Assembly: GCF_001590785.1 (NCBI RefSeq)
Contig: NZ_LTAO01000012.1
Location: 434,649-496,416, forward strand
DNA length: 61,768 bases
Source: Alkalihalobacillus trypoxylicola
GTDB taxonomy: Bacteria > Bacillota > Bacilli > Bacillales > Bacillaceae_D
Reading direction: 5' to 3'
In this document: one piece after another, positions 1 through 7,919 of the stretch
Position numbering within the stretch: position 1 is the stretch's first letter
How the letters are laid out: the number at the start of each line of letters is the position of its first letter
Program-made: the position numbers and the translations under genes
Notes under the pieces: model-generated
The model's input: the letters and a program-made list of their open reading frames with translations, nothing else
Databases searched by the model: none
Told to the model about the DNA's origin: nothing

Positions 1-87
1 ATCTTAACTAATTGATTGACTGAATACTTATGCCTTAGCTCCATGATCACTTCTACTTGGTCCTCTTTTGAGAATTTTCCTTTTTTT
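1..87 (-). CDS. IS3-family transposase OrfB, 5' fragment (off window edge)
   Basis: In the -1 frame relative to OrfA the minus strand reads KGKFSKEDQVEVIMELRHKY and onward to the window edge. This looks like the start of the IS3 OrfB integrase (the DDE domain would lie outside the window). An A7G run (minus strand, 87 to 81) sits in the overlap and is the usual kind of programmed -1 slippage site that yields the OrfAB fusion. Only about 29 codons are present. Confidence 0.6.
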
Positions 88-662
88 GAACTAAGGCATT
101 CAACTTTTTTAGATATTCATTTTCCATCCGCAGGTATTCTAATTCCTTCTCCATACTCTCAAATGAGCCGTTAGAGGTTTTGTTTTTTTTATGAGATGTC
201 ATCGTGAATAGCCCCTTCTCCTTTGGTTTAAGGGCAGCCGCACCGCCTCGTTCCCACTTGATTTTCCACCTTCGCACCGTAGAACATTGAGGAATGTGGA
301 ACAAAGCAGACGCCTCTCGAATGGAGTACCCTTTTTCCTCTATAAACTGTATGACTTTTAGTTTAAAGGCAACCGAATACTTTGTATAGAGGAATGTGGA
401 ACAAAGCAGACGCCTCTCGAATGGAGTACCCTTTTTCCTCTATAAACTGTATGACTTTTAGTTTAAAGGCAACCGAATACTTTGTATAGGGAAAAACGAA
501 GGCCTGATCTCCATGATACTCGACTAACTTCACCCAATAACGAAGAGCAGAGTAGTCTATTCCTATTTGTTTAGCTAACTGACGGTAGCTCATCGTACTC
601 GTTAAATAACGTTTAACCGCTTCATGTTTTTCTACACTTGTAAACTTTTTTCTCACAATCAA
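53..662 (-). pseudogene. IS3-family transposase OrfA, broken by a 100-bp tandem duplication
   Basis: The N-terminal part (662 to 363) opens with an HTH-like segment and a second one near IEEKGYSIREASALFHIP, then reads into a stop. The C-terminal part (304 to 53) begins again at FHIPQCSTVRRWKIKWERGG and ends in a heptad-rich zipper (MEKELEYLRMENEYLKKL). Removing one copy of the 100-bp duplication at 289-488 joins the two parts into one continuous reading frame, so the duplication itself is the frameshift. As it stands OrfA is disrupted; if the duplication is an assembly error the gene would be intact. Confidence 0.75.
289..488. repeat. Perfect 100-bp tandem duplication inside OrfA
   Basis: Positions 289-388 are repeated exactly at 389-488, with one more matching base. 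The unit is not a multiple of three and breaks OrfA. With no divergence between copies it is either very recent or a contig-join artefact. Confidence 0.95.
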
Positions 663-813
663 ACACCCCTATTGTTTAGATGACTGTCCAACAATAGGGG
701 TGCAGTTCAAATAACGTTTAACCGCTTCATGTTTTTCTACACTTGTAAACTTTTTTCTCACAATCAAACACCCCTATTGTTTAGATGACTGTCCAACAAT
801 AGGGGTGCAGTTC
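604..813. repeat. Perfect 105-bp tandem duplication of the IS terminus
   Basis: Positions 604-708 recur exactly at 709-813. Each unit holds the start of OrfA, its upstream region and the IS end, so the IS has two adjacent copies of its terminus. Each copy contains a 13-bp inverted repeat (663-702 and 768-807; arms CACCCCTATTGTT) just inside the end, which could fold over the OrfA leader. Like the 100-bp duplication it is either very recent or an assembly artefact. Confidence 0.95.
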
Positions 814-1013
814 AGTCCGTGGGGTGACGCCGAACTAACTTTTTTTAAAAGTGGATTTCGGCATGGTCACTTCATCCCACTGGAGTCTCCGTGCCTTGTG
901 TCCGCTAGTTTCATCTTCCATAAAGAATCTACCCTTTCAACAGAACCCGCCTTCTCATTAAGGAGACGGGTTCATTGTTCCATGACTCATCATACTAAGT
1001 TTCTCTACATGAG
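814..1013 (-). repeat. Dispersed composite repeat A, copy 1 (minus orientation)
   Basis: Read on the minus strand this matches the elements at 26430-26665, 58253-58440 and 61211-61450: a 5' box, a terminator-like hairpin (944-972, arms AACCCG/CGGGTT), a linker with TAGATTC, then the box AGCGGACACAAGGCACGGAG with the TCCAGTGGG arm and the TGCCGAA/TTCGGC arms. The partner of the TCCAGTGGG arm lacks one base, next to the IS terminus. The apparent ORF on the plus strand here is an accident of the repeat. Confidence 0.85.
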
Positions 1014-1109
1014 ATAATTTACAAAACGGTTATTTCCCAGCAGCTTTAATTAAATGTAAGATTGTGCTCCATGTTTTTATGTATTAACTGCCAATCTAAT
1101 GACCGAAAA

Positions 1110-2306
1110 TTAATCGGTCATTTTAAGCTCCTTGGCAGAGTGAGAAACAATTCCTGCAATAATCACTAACACTAATACGATACTCATAGCATTGATTAAG
1201 CCAATATGTTCACCAATAATACCGAGAATTGGTGGTCCAACTAAAAATGCTAAATAACCTGCAACTGAAACAAAGCCTACTCTAGCGACTGCTCCTCTAG
1301 GATCATCGCTTGCAGCTGATAAGCTTACAGGAAAACCTAATGATGCACCTAGCCCCCATAAAGCAACTCCGATAGAGGCGAAAACTAAGTTCGTTGATAA
1401 AATGACCAATGTTAATCCTATAATGGCAAGGCCGGCCAATATTCTCAAAACGATGACTCGGCCATATTTATCTAAGAAATAACCTCCACTTATTCTTCCT
1501 AAAAACATAGCTGATAGAAAAATGGCATAAATAGCTGTTCCAATTGTTGGTTCTACTAGAAAACCATCTACAATAGCAAGCGGTAGCCAATCATTTGCTG
1601 AGCCTTCAGCAAATGCCATTCCAAGTACAATTAAACAAATCAATAAGGTTCTTTTTTCCTTCCATAAATTCACTTTTAATGGGGTTTTTATTTTTTCATT
1701 CGTGATAATAAATTTACCTGTTCCTTCAGGAATAAAACGATAAGCGCTCCATACAATCGTAAGAATGATTACAATTATAAACGATAAATGAATATATATT
1801 GGTAATTGAATGAATATAGCTAAAGCTCCTAAACCTGCTCCAACTAATGTACCTGCACTAAATGATGCATGCAGGGCTGGTAAAATAGTCTTTTTAGCTA
1901 TTTTTTCTAACTTAGCACCCTCTACATTTGTAGCTACCTCTACTAATCCGTAACCAACCCCAAATAGAACTAGTCCTAAAAAAACAATTGTACTAGTTGC
2001 TATTAAAATCCCAATGGATATAATGGATAACCCAATAGATAAAAAAATAATACTCGATATAATAACAAACCTACCTCCGGTTTTGAGAATAAATCTATTT
2101 GCACTTAAAAGGCCGAATATGGAGCCGAAAGCTAATCCAAAAATAATCCATCCCATCATTGCTGTTGAAATATCAAGTATTTCTCTTATTTCTGGAGTTC
2201 TTGAAACCCAAGAAGCAAAGGTCATTCCAGGCAAGAGGAACACGGCAAAAAGTGCATTTCTTCTTAAGATTAATTCTTTTTTACTAATTATAGTATGATT
2301 GCTCAA
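1110..2306 (-). CDS. MFS transporter (YbjJ-like)
   Basis: A 398-residue polytopic membrane protein with about 12 hydrophobic segments and a central loop rich in charged residues, the layout of a major facilitator superfamily permease. The N-terminal part (FLLPGMTFASWVSRTPEIRE) resembles the YbjJ/fucose-permease-like branch; the substrate is unknown. The start is TTG at 2306, chosen because AGGAGGG lies at the right distance upstream (about 2312-2318). It is transcribed divergently from the AraC-type regulator at 2425, which is therefore the likely controller of its expression. Such a pair usually handles a sugar or a toxic small molecule. Confidence 0.8.
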   Translation of the reverse strand: MSNHTIISKKELILRRNALFAVFLLPGMTFASWVSRTPEIREILDISTAMMGWIIFGLAFGSIFGLLSANRFILKTGGRFVIISSIIFLSIGLSIISIGILIATSTIVFLGLVLFGVGYGLVEVATNVEGAKLEKIAKKTILPALHASFSAGTLVGAGLGALAIFIQLPIYIHLSFIIVIILTIVWSAYRFIPEGTGKFIITNEKIKTPLKVNLWKEKRTLLICLIVLGMAFAEGSANDWLPLAIVDGFLVEPTIGTAIYAIFLSAMFLGRISGGYFLDKYGRVIVLRILAGLAIIGLTLVILSTNLVFASIGVALWGLGASLGFPVSLSAASDDPRGAVARVGFVSVAGYLAFLVGPPILGIIGEHIGLINAMSIVLVLVIIAGIVSHSAKELKMTD

Positions 2307-2341
2307 ATTATACCCTCCTACATTACTTGTGCATTTTGTAA

Positions 2342-2366
2342 TTATAATGTTGTTTTGTTATTATAA
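2342..2366. promoter_or_regulatory. Inverted repeat between divergent transporter and regulator genes
   Basis: TTATAAT (2342-2348) and ATTATAA (2360-2366) form a perfect 7-bp inverted repeat with an 11-bp spacer, in the 118-bp gap between the two divergent starts. It overlaps A+T-rich -10-like sequence. It may be an operator, but A+T-rich palindromes arise easily by chance. Confidence 0.3.
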
Positions 2367-2424
2367 ATAGTATTATTATAGCTATTTTTTGTACTATATT
2401 ATGAAGTAGGAGAGTTTAGTATTA

Positions 2425-3312
2425 ATGAAGATATCTAAAATCACTAAAATTATTAAAGATCATAATAATCGAGAGATGCTTTTTCATGGGTCGATCTCCT
2501 TTCCAATTGCCTTATACTATGATGATATTAAAAAATATGATTTAGAAATGATAGATTATCATTGGCATAATGAACTAGAAATCGTAGTAATGGTTGAGGG
2601 AGAAGCTGAAATTACAGTCGGGTCTAACAGTATCATCTTAAAAGTCGGGGAAGCACTATTAATCAATTCAAAAGTATTGCATAGTATGAAATCCTACAAT
2701 AATACGAACGCTGTCTTTTATACGATTGTTTTTCATACTGATTTACTAGGTGGAAGGGATTCTGCGGTTTTTATTAAATATTTAGAACCATTTATTAATA
2801 ATAAGAGTTTAAAAAGCCTTCCATTTGATTCAAAACAAGATACGCAACTGTTTAACTTTATCAATCAGATATTACATGGTTTTGCTAACAGCAATGAGTT
2901 AACGATTACAAAATTAATGTTTTGTTTATGGGAATGTATCTATTTCAAATACAACGAGACACATATGATTAAAAATAACGAAGAAAGTAAACTGGATAAA
3001 AGAATGAAGTTACTTCTAAACTATGTACATGAGAACTACCCAAATAAATTTTCATTAGAGGATCTGGCAAAAGGAGCCTATATGAGTGTAAGCGAATGCT
3101 GTAAACTATTTAACAGTTATATAGCAATGACACCTTATCAATATTTGACTTATTATCGATTAAATAAAGCAGCCGAGTATTTGAAATCAAATAACTATTC
3201 AATAGGAGAAATCACTTCATTAGTTGGCTTTTCTAGTAATAGTTACTTCTCAAAAAAATTTAAAGTTCAATTTGGATATACCCCAATGGAAGTAAAGAAA
3301 ATGAAATCATAA
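2425..3312 (+). CDS. AraC-family transcriptional regulator with N-terminal cupin
   Basis: 295 residues. The N-terminal half is a cupin-type sensor domain (residues about 20-130) with HWHNE at 46-50, the usual ligand-facing motif of AraC-type regulators. The C-terminal 100 residues hold the two AraC helix-turn-helix units: FSLEDLAKGAYMSVSECCKLF, then YSIGEITSLVGFSSNSYFSKKF with the typical FGYTPMEV ending. The start at 2425 follows TAGGAGAG at about 2408. It is divergent from the MFS gene, so local control of that transporter is the simplest inference. The inducer is not known. Confidence 0.85.
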   Translation: MKISKITKIIKDHNNREMLFHGSISFPIALYYDDIKKYDLEMIDYHWHNELEIVVMVEGEAEITVGSNSIILKVGEALLINSKVLHSMKSYNNTNAVFYTIVFHTDLLGGRDSAVFIKYLEPFINNKSLKSLPFDSKQDTQLFNFINQILHGFANSNELTITKLMFCLWECIYFKYNETHMIKNNEESKLDKRMKLLLNYVHENYPNKFSLEDLAKGAYMSVSECCKLFNSYIAMTPYQYLTYYRLNKAAEYLKSNNYSIGEITSLVGFSSNSYFSKKFKVQFGYTPMEVKKMKS

Positions 3313-3361
3313 TTGAGACATTATAATTCGTATATTTATGAGATGTATTGATTAAAGAAAA

Positions 3362-3402
3362 AGACCTTGAAAGGTTGATGAAACAATCTTTTCAAGGTTT
3401 TT
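3362..3402 (+). terminator. Rho-independent terminator after the AraC-type gene
   Basis: The stem starts CCTTGAAAGGTTG and closes with CAATCTTTTCAAGG, followed by TTTTT. It is nearly identical to the hairpin after rpsD at 4531-4574. Confidence 0.85.
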
Positions 3403-3496
3403 AAGTGTTCGAATAGAACCTTAGATAAAAGGTGTGAAGAGGTGCAAATACAAAAGGTTACAAACCGAAATGAGTTTGCTTGCAAGTAAAAAATCT

Positions 3497-3667
3497 CTAC
3501 AGTTTATTGGTAGATATTTTTAGTTCTTGAGTTGTTTTATCGAGGTATACATCTAAATATGTATGGTCTTCAAATTTAATGACTACCGCTTCCTTTGTAG
3601 CAGTAAAGTCAGATACGGTTTTCCCTTTTAGTCTTTCAGGAGTGACTGTACACTCTTCGTTTGCCAT
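3497..3667 (-). CDS. Small unknown protein, 56 aa
   Basis: The reading frame starts MANEECTVTPERLKGKTVSD and ends ELKISTNKL. The start is preceded by GAGGGGAGGTAAAAGTA, a very strong ribosome binding site at ideal spacing, which is the main reason to call it. The protein is hydrophilic and mixed-charge with no membrane segment and a single cysteine (residue 6). Alternating residues in the middle (VVIKFEDHTYLDVYLD) suggest a small beta-sheet fold. No family is recognised. It stands alone in a largely non-coding region. Confidence 0.65.
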   Translation of the reverse strand: MANEECTVTPERLKGKTVSDFTATKEAVVIKFEDHTYLDVYLDKTTQELKISTNKL

Positions 3668-4094
3668 TACTTTTACCTCCCCTCAAATAATTATTTATAT
3701 AATATCTAATTTATAGTGGGTGATTCACATCTTAATGAATTCTTTATAAATCAAAGGATGGTTAGAGGTGAGAATTACAAAGAGGAGTTTCATAAATAGG
3801 TAAAATAAAAATAGTTTTAAAAGCCTCCAGACATTCATTGATTTTCAGAATACATGTATTTGGAAAGAATAAAATCTAATCATTTTGAATGATTATTCGA
3901 GGTGTAACTGTATAAATCGGTTTAATATTTATATATAATGGTCGTGCGGAACTTATTGTATTAGTGGGCTATTATCTGGTATAACAGAGGTTGTGAATGT
4001 TTGTACTTACTTTAAAGTAGAAGGAAAATTGAAGTAATAATGTTATATTAAATATAAAGATAAAGTATTGAATTTTATATGGGGAGAAAGTTTT
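3668..4094. other. Non-coding stretch
   Basis: About 430 A+T-rich bases between the small minus-strand gene and the DUF1232 gene. Apart from the ribosome binding sites of the two flanking genes I see no gene, RNA or repeat. It must hold the promoters of both. Confidence 0.5.
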
Positions 4095-4475
4095 ATGGGG
4101 AAAATAAAGGCTTGGGCAAAAAATTTAAAACAACAAATTTTTGTCCTTTACTTAGCGAATAAAGATGAAAGGGTACCTTGGTATGCTAAATTATTTACAG
4201 CTTGTGTCGTAGCGTATGCCTTTAGTCCAATTGATTTGATACCTGACTTTATACCAATCATTGGTTATTTGGATGATATTATTATCGTACCAATAGGAAT
4301 AATGTTTGCAATAAAGATGATACCTAATGAAGTAATACTAGAATGCGAAGTTAAAGCAGAAGAAATGATGAAAAATGGCAAGCCAAAAAACTGGATAGTA
4401 GGTTCACTCATCATTATGTTATGGAGCATCATTATGTTATGGGTTATTCTAAAGGTTTACCAGTTATTCAATTAA
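4095..4475 (+). CDS. DUF1232 (YkvA-like) membrane protein
   Basis: 126 residues from the ATG at 4095, chosen because GGGGAGA lies 7 bases upstream; an in-frame ATG at 4068 has no such site. The core WYAKLFTACVVAYAFSPIDL followed by IPDFIPIIGYLDD is the signature of the DUF1232/YkvA family, small membrane proteins of unknown function found in many bacteria. A second hydrophobic helix closes the C-terminus (about residues 100-122). It is followed by the bidirectional terminator shared with rpsD. No partner gene is adjacent. Confidence 0.8.
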   Translation: MGKIKAWAKNLKQQIFVLYLANKDERVPWYAKLFTACVVAYAFSPIDLIPDFIPIIGYLDDIIIVPIGIMFAIKMIPNEVILECEVKAEEMMKNGKPKNWIVGSLIIMLWSIIMLWVILKVYQLFN

Positions 4476-4530
4476 TTGACCAGATTGTGGAGTAGCTATT
4501 CTGTTCATTTTAGAGGATATTAGTGAAAAG

Positions 4531-4574
4531 AAAAAGCCTTGAAACGTTGATTGAACAACATTTTCAAGGCTTTT
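4531..4574. terminator. Bidirectional terminator between DUF1232 gene and rpsD
   Basis: The inverted repeat CCTTGAAA...TTTTCAAGG with GTTG/CAAC in the inner stem is flanked by an A-run on the left and a T-run on the right, so it can stop transcription from both convergent genes. Confidence 0.85.
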
Positions 4575-4601
4575 ATGTTTCTTAAAATCAATCCAATTTT
4601 A

Positions 4602-5204
4602 TTAACGTGAGTAGAACTCAACGATAAGAGCTTCAGTAATTTCTGCAGGAAGTTCTGAGCGCTCAGGGTAACGAGTGTAAGAACCTTCAAGCTTATCAGC
4701 ATCGAAAGAAACATAAGCAGGAACAAAGTTGTTCACTTCTAAAGCTTCTTTAACAACATCTAAGTTGCGTGATTTTTCACGTACAGAAATAGTTTGGCCT
4801 GGTTTTACACGATATGAAGGAATGTCAACGCGACCTCCATCAACGGTAATGTGACCGTGGTTTACTAATTGACGAGCAGCACGACGAGTACGTGCAAGAC
4901 CTAAACGGTAAACAAGGTTATCTAAACGAGATTCTAAAAGAATCATGAAGTTTTCACCATGAATTCCAGTCATTTTACCAGCATCATTAAAAATGCGACG
5001 GAATTGACGCTCATTCACACCGTACATGTGACGTAGTTTTTGTTTTTCTTGAAGCTGAACACCATATTCTGATAGCTTCTTACGTTGGTTTGGACCGTGT
5101 TGCCCTGGAGCATACGGACGTTTTGATAATTCTTTACCAGTGCCGCTTAAAGAGATTCCTAAACGACGAGATAGTTTCCAAGATGGACCTGTATATCGAG
5201 CCAT
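4602..5204 (-). CDS. rpsD: 30S ribosomal protein S4
   Basis: 200 residues starting [20 protein letters not shown], the conserved S4 start; AGGAGGAGT sits just upstream of the ATG at 5204, so the longer frame to 5246 is not used. The S4 RNA-binding domain covers about residues 90-150 ([20 protein letters not shown]). S4 nucleates assembly of the 16S 5' domain of the small subunit. It is a single-gene unit, as in B. subtilis, with a structured leader (5268-5345) that fits autogenous control by S4 itself. Confidence 0.98.
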   Translation of the reverse strand: MARYTGPSWKLSRRLGISLSGTGKELSKRPYAPGQHGPNQRKKLSEYGVQLQEKQKLRHMYGVNERQFRRIFNDAGKMTGIHGENFMILLESRLDNLVYRLGLARTRRAARQLVNHGHITVDGGRVDIPSYRVKPGQTISVREKSRNLDVVKEALEVNNFVPAYVSFDADKLEGSYTRYPERSELPAEITEALIVEFYSR

Positions 5205-5218
5205 AATTTGACTCCTCC

Positions 5219-5246
5219 TTGTTATTTTGATGTTGCAAAATAACAA
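5219..5246 (-). promoter_or_regulatory. 11-bp hairpin next to the rpsD ribosome binding site
   Basis: On the minus strand TTGTTATTTTG and CAAAATAACAA form a perfect 11-bp stem with a 6-base loop, ending exactly at the AGGAGG of rpsD. It could influence ribosome access or be part of the S4 autoregulatory fold. Confidence 0.6.
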
Positions 5247-5267
5247 CAGAAAGTTTTTTACTTATAA

Positions 5268-5345
5268 ATGATTTTGTCTTCATGTACCTTCGCTTCGACA
5301 GCATGAAGTTACGTGATACACCTCAATAGAGAGGAACAAAATCAA
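5268..5345 (-). ncRNA. Probable S4 autoregulatory leader of rpsD
   Basis: The rpsD 5' leader folds into a three-way junction: outer stem GATTTTGT (5343-5336) with ACAAAATC (5277-5270), a small hairpin CCTC/GAGG and a longer hairpin CTTCATG/CATGAAG. A structured S4-binding leader upstream of rpsD is established in Bacillus. I infer homology from position and fold, not from a covariance search. Confidence 0.65.
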
Positions 5346-5346
5346 C

Positions 5347-5630
5347 CTTATAAACAAACACTTAAGCTGTCATATTTCACACAAATTCCATTGTATCTGT
5401 TTTTTTGGATGAAGTCAATCTCTAATGGAAGTATGAAAGTTTATTAAATGATTATTTAGTAGAAAAAAGCCAATGAAATGGTAGTATATTTTTAGTAAAT
5501 GCTTTATAATAGTGAAAAAAGACCTACTACTTTTATTTGAATATAGGTAATAAGACGAGAAAGGTTACTTTAAACCTTATTTATACCTAATGGGATTCTT
5601 TTAATAAAAATGAATGGGTGGTGAGATTTT
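5347..5630. promoter_or_regulatory. Divergent promoter region of rpsD and ytrP
   Basis: About 280 bases of non-coding DNA. A TATAAT box near 5512 faces ytrP, with a weak -35. The rpsD promoter must lie at about 5350-5400 but I cannot fix its boxes. No RNA gene seen. Confidence 0.4.
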
Positions 5631-7847
5631 TTGAATGGAATGATACATGCACATGAAGGAGTCACAAGTAGTGAATATCAAACTTTTGTAAAGGTGGTTA
5701 ACCAGCTTCTTTTACATATACCACTTACTCCATCGATGGCAATCTTACTAATTCAAGATTCAACACTTAAAATTTCATATGACCGTGGTATAAGTCCTGA
5801 AATAAAACTCACTATACAAAATAAATGCATCGACTTAGAAAAAAAGAAGGATTCCATCTCTTTAGATGGGACATTTGAATATATGGTAAAAGAGATTTTA
5901 TATGAGGGGGAGCTTTCAACCTTATGTATTGTCTTTCCAGAGCAGCTTTGGAATACTTTTGAAAAACAAACCGTATTAAAATCTCTTACTGATGAAGTAC
6001 TTATTACCTCACAACATGAATCTTTTTTAGAAGAAGCAACTACAAAAATTTTAAAGCAAACCAATTATCGGATAGATTGGACGTCTTTAGCAGATGGTTT
6101 AGTAGACGTTGTTAAAAATACCTATTATCAAACCGTTAGTGTAACGATCCTTGAAAAAGTAGGAACAGATCTCATGATTACAGCTACTACAAATGAGGTT
6201 TTTCAGAACACAGATTTTGTGCCTATTACTACTATTAAACAAAAGAATTCGCGTGTTTTTTATACGATTATAAAAAATGTTGGCTCATTTCAGCATTTTT
6301 TAGCAATAGCGTTAAAAAAAGATTCAGCTTTTTACGGTTATCTTTTATTTGGGAGCAGTCCTTCTTTTACTAGAGACCAATCCTTTTTGAGAAAAATTGA
6401 AAAACATTCGAATGACATGATTGAACTATTTATTCAAGGTTACGAACTCGAAAAGGCTCAATATCATTCACGAAATCAAGACCTTCTTTTACAGGTAACC
6501 AAAAAGCTGCATTCCTCTATGAATATTGGAGAGGTCCTTAATGACATAATTGAAGTAATTAAAGATGTTTTTCCTGGTTTTTCAGTAAAGGTTATGCTTT
6601 CTCATGAATGGCAAGGCGATGAAAGTATGAATATTTATTTACTCAACTACCGTGATAATGAAGAGAACAAAACCGTTGAAAAAGTTTATTTAACAGGGAC
6701 AATCGAAATTGATGTAAATGAAAAACATAATAAAAAATCCGTATATGTGCCTTTAAGAGGTAGACAGGGAATTTATGGAGTATTAGAAATCTCGTCTCTG
6801 CAGCAGCAATTCTTTACTAAAAGTGAGCTTTCTTTTATAGAGCTATTAGCAGATATAGGTGGAAATGCATTCGAAAATACAGAGCTTTATCAGCAATCAC
6901 AAAGGTTAATACACGATTTGCAATTGATAAATGAAATGTCTCAGGAAATAAACTCAAACTTAAAGATGTCAGATACGGTTCATTTTATTATTTCTCAAAT
7001 TGTTGATTCATTTCATGCTGAAGAAGTCGGTATTTTGATGATGAATGACAATCAGGCTACACTTATTAAAGGAAGTACAACCTATTTCGAAAAACAAGGA
7101 ATTAATGAATATATCGATCGATTAATTAAGAAAGTGATAGAAGAGCAGGAAGCGGTATATCTTGGGGACAGTCGAAAAGAGAGAGGCTTTGAAAGCTTTG
7201 ATTACCAATCTATATTAGCTATCCCTATGAAAAGGATGAAGGAGTTAAAGGGTATTTTTATTGTCATGCATAAGAAGCCTTTTCATTTTAGCTTTGATAA
7301 TTTTAAATTGTTACGCTCCTTAATTCATCACTGTACCTTAGCCTTTTCTAATTCTATCATGCATGAAGAATTAGAGCGCTTAGTCATTACCGATCATTTG
7401 ACAGGTCTATATACAAGGAGTTATTTAGATGGTCAGATCGAACAATCTTTAGCTAATGATATGAAAGGTACTTTTCTTTTATTAGATATTGATAATTTTA
7501 AAAATATTAATGACACCTTTGGACATCAGGTTGGAGATGATATTTTAAAGCAGGTTGCGCAATTAATGAAGGATAAAACAAGAGCTCATGATATTGTGGC
7601 TAGATGGGGTGGAGAGGAATTAGCCATCTATTTACCTAGAATTGATAAAGAGGCAGGTCATCTTATTGCACAAAGGATTGTTGAGTCTGTTGCTTTGCAC
7701 ACAGAGCCGAAAGTGACGGTTTCCTGTGGTGTCGCGCACTGGGAAGCGAGGAATATCGATCAAATAGGAGTCAAAACACTTGTTGACCAAGCAGACAAAG
7801 CATTATATGTCGCAAAAAATGGTGGGAAAAATCAAGTTATTTCCTAG
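5631..7847 (+). CDS. dgcP: Diguanylate cyclase with GAF domains (DgcP/YtrP-like)
   Basis: 738 residues starting at TTG 5631 behind GGGTGGTGAG. The last 170 residues are a GGDEF domain with the active-site motif as GGEEL (660-664) and an RxxD inhibitory site (RAHD, 651-654), so it should make cyclic di-GMP and be product-inhibited. Two GAF-like sensor regions precede it (about 280-415 and 435-575); the first 270 residues are less clear and may be another divergent GAF-like region. Position between rpsD and ytsP matches B. subtilis ytrP (dgcP), but this protein appears longer at the N-terminus. No transmembrane segment, so it is cytoplasmic. Confidence 0.85.
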   Translation: MNGMIHAHEGVTSSEYQTFVKVVNQLLLHIPLTPSMAILLIQDSTLKISYDRGISPEIKLTIQNKCIDLEKKKDSISLDGTFEYMVKEILYEGELSTLCIVFPEQLWNTFEKQTVLKSLTDEVLITSQHESFLEEATTKILKQTNYRIDWTSLADGLVDVVKNTYYQTVSVTILEKVGTDLMITATTNEVFQNTDFVPITTIKQKNSRVFYTIIKNVGSFQHFLAIALKKDSAFYGYLLFGSSPSFTRDQSFLRKIEKHSNDMIELFIQGYELEKAQYHSRNQDLLLQVTKKLHSSMNIGEVLNDIIEVIKDVFPGFSVKVMLSHEWQGDESMNIYLLNYRDNEENKTVEKVYLTGTIEIDVNEKHNKKSVYVPLRGRQGIYGVLEISSLQQQFFTKSELSFIELLADIGGNAFENTELYQQSQRLIHDLQLINEMSQEINSNLKMSDTVHFIISQIVDSFHAEEVGILMMNDNQATLIKGSTTYFEKQGINEYIDRLIKKVIEEQEAVYLGDSRKERGFESFDYQSILAIPMKRMKELKGIFIVMHKKPFHFSFDNFKLLRSLIHHCTLAFSNSIMHEELERLVITDHLTGLYTRSYLDGQIEQSLANDMKGTFLLLDIDNFKNINDTFGHQVGDDILKQVAQLMKDKTRAHDIVARWGGEELAIYLPRIDKEAGHLIAQRIVESVALHTEPKVTVSCGVAHWEARNIDQIGVKTLVDQADKALYVAKNGGKNQVIS

Positions 7848-7882
7848 TCAAAGGCTCATTACGAATTTTATGGTTAAATAGT

Positions 7883-7917
7883 GAAAACGATGGAGGTTAT
7901 TGCCTCCATCGTTTTTT
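7883..7917. terminator. Bidirectional terminator between dgcP and ytsP
   Basis: A stem of 13 bp, AAAACGATGGAGG with CCTCCATCGTTTT and a 5-base loop, with T-runs on both strands between two convergent genes. Confidence 0.9.
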
Positions 7918-7919
7918 AT

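Larger units (their letters stand above)
1..813 (-). mobile_element. IS3-family (IS150-like) insertion sequence, partial, one terminus present
   Basis: The element reads leftward and leaves the window at position 1. Its terminus is at about 813, where the minus strand begins TGAACTGCACCCC, which resembles the ends of IS150-group elements. It encodes an OrfA with two helix-turn-helix-like segments and a leucine-zipper-like tail, then the start of OrfB in the -1 frame. The terminus abuts a dispersed repeat (814-1013), so the IS probably landed in that repeat. Two internal tandem duplications (289-488 and 604-813) make this copy unusual. The family call rests on ORF layout and motifs; the exact IS name cannot be given. 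Confidence 0.8.

Noticed and set aside
814-1013. CRISPR-like repetition because of several repeated boxes in the window
   Set aside because: The repeats are far apart, long and structured, with no regular spacers and no cas genes.
805-1017. Plus-strand open frame of 70 codons
   Set aside because: It lies wholly in repeat A copy 1 and the IS junction, has no ribosome binding site and is not kept in the other copies.
2014-2298. Plus-strand open frame inside the MFS gene
   Set aside because: It is the antisense shadow of the transporter and has no ribosome binding site.
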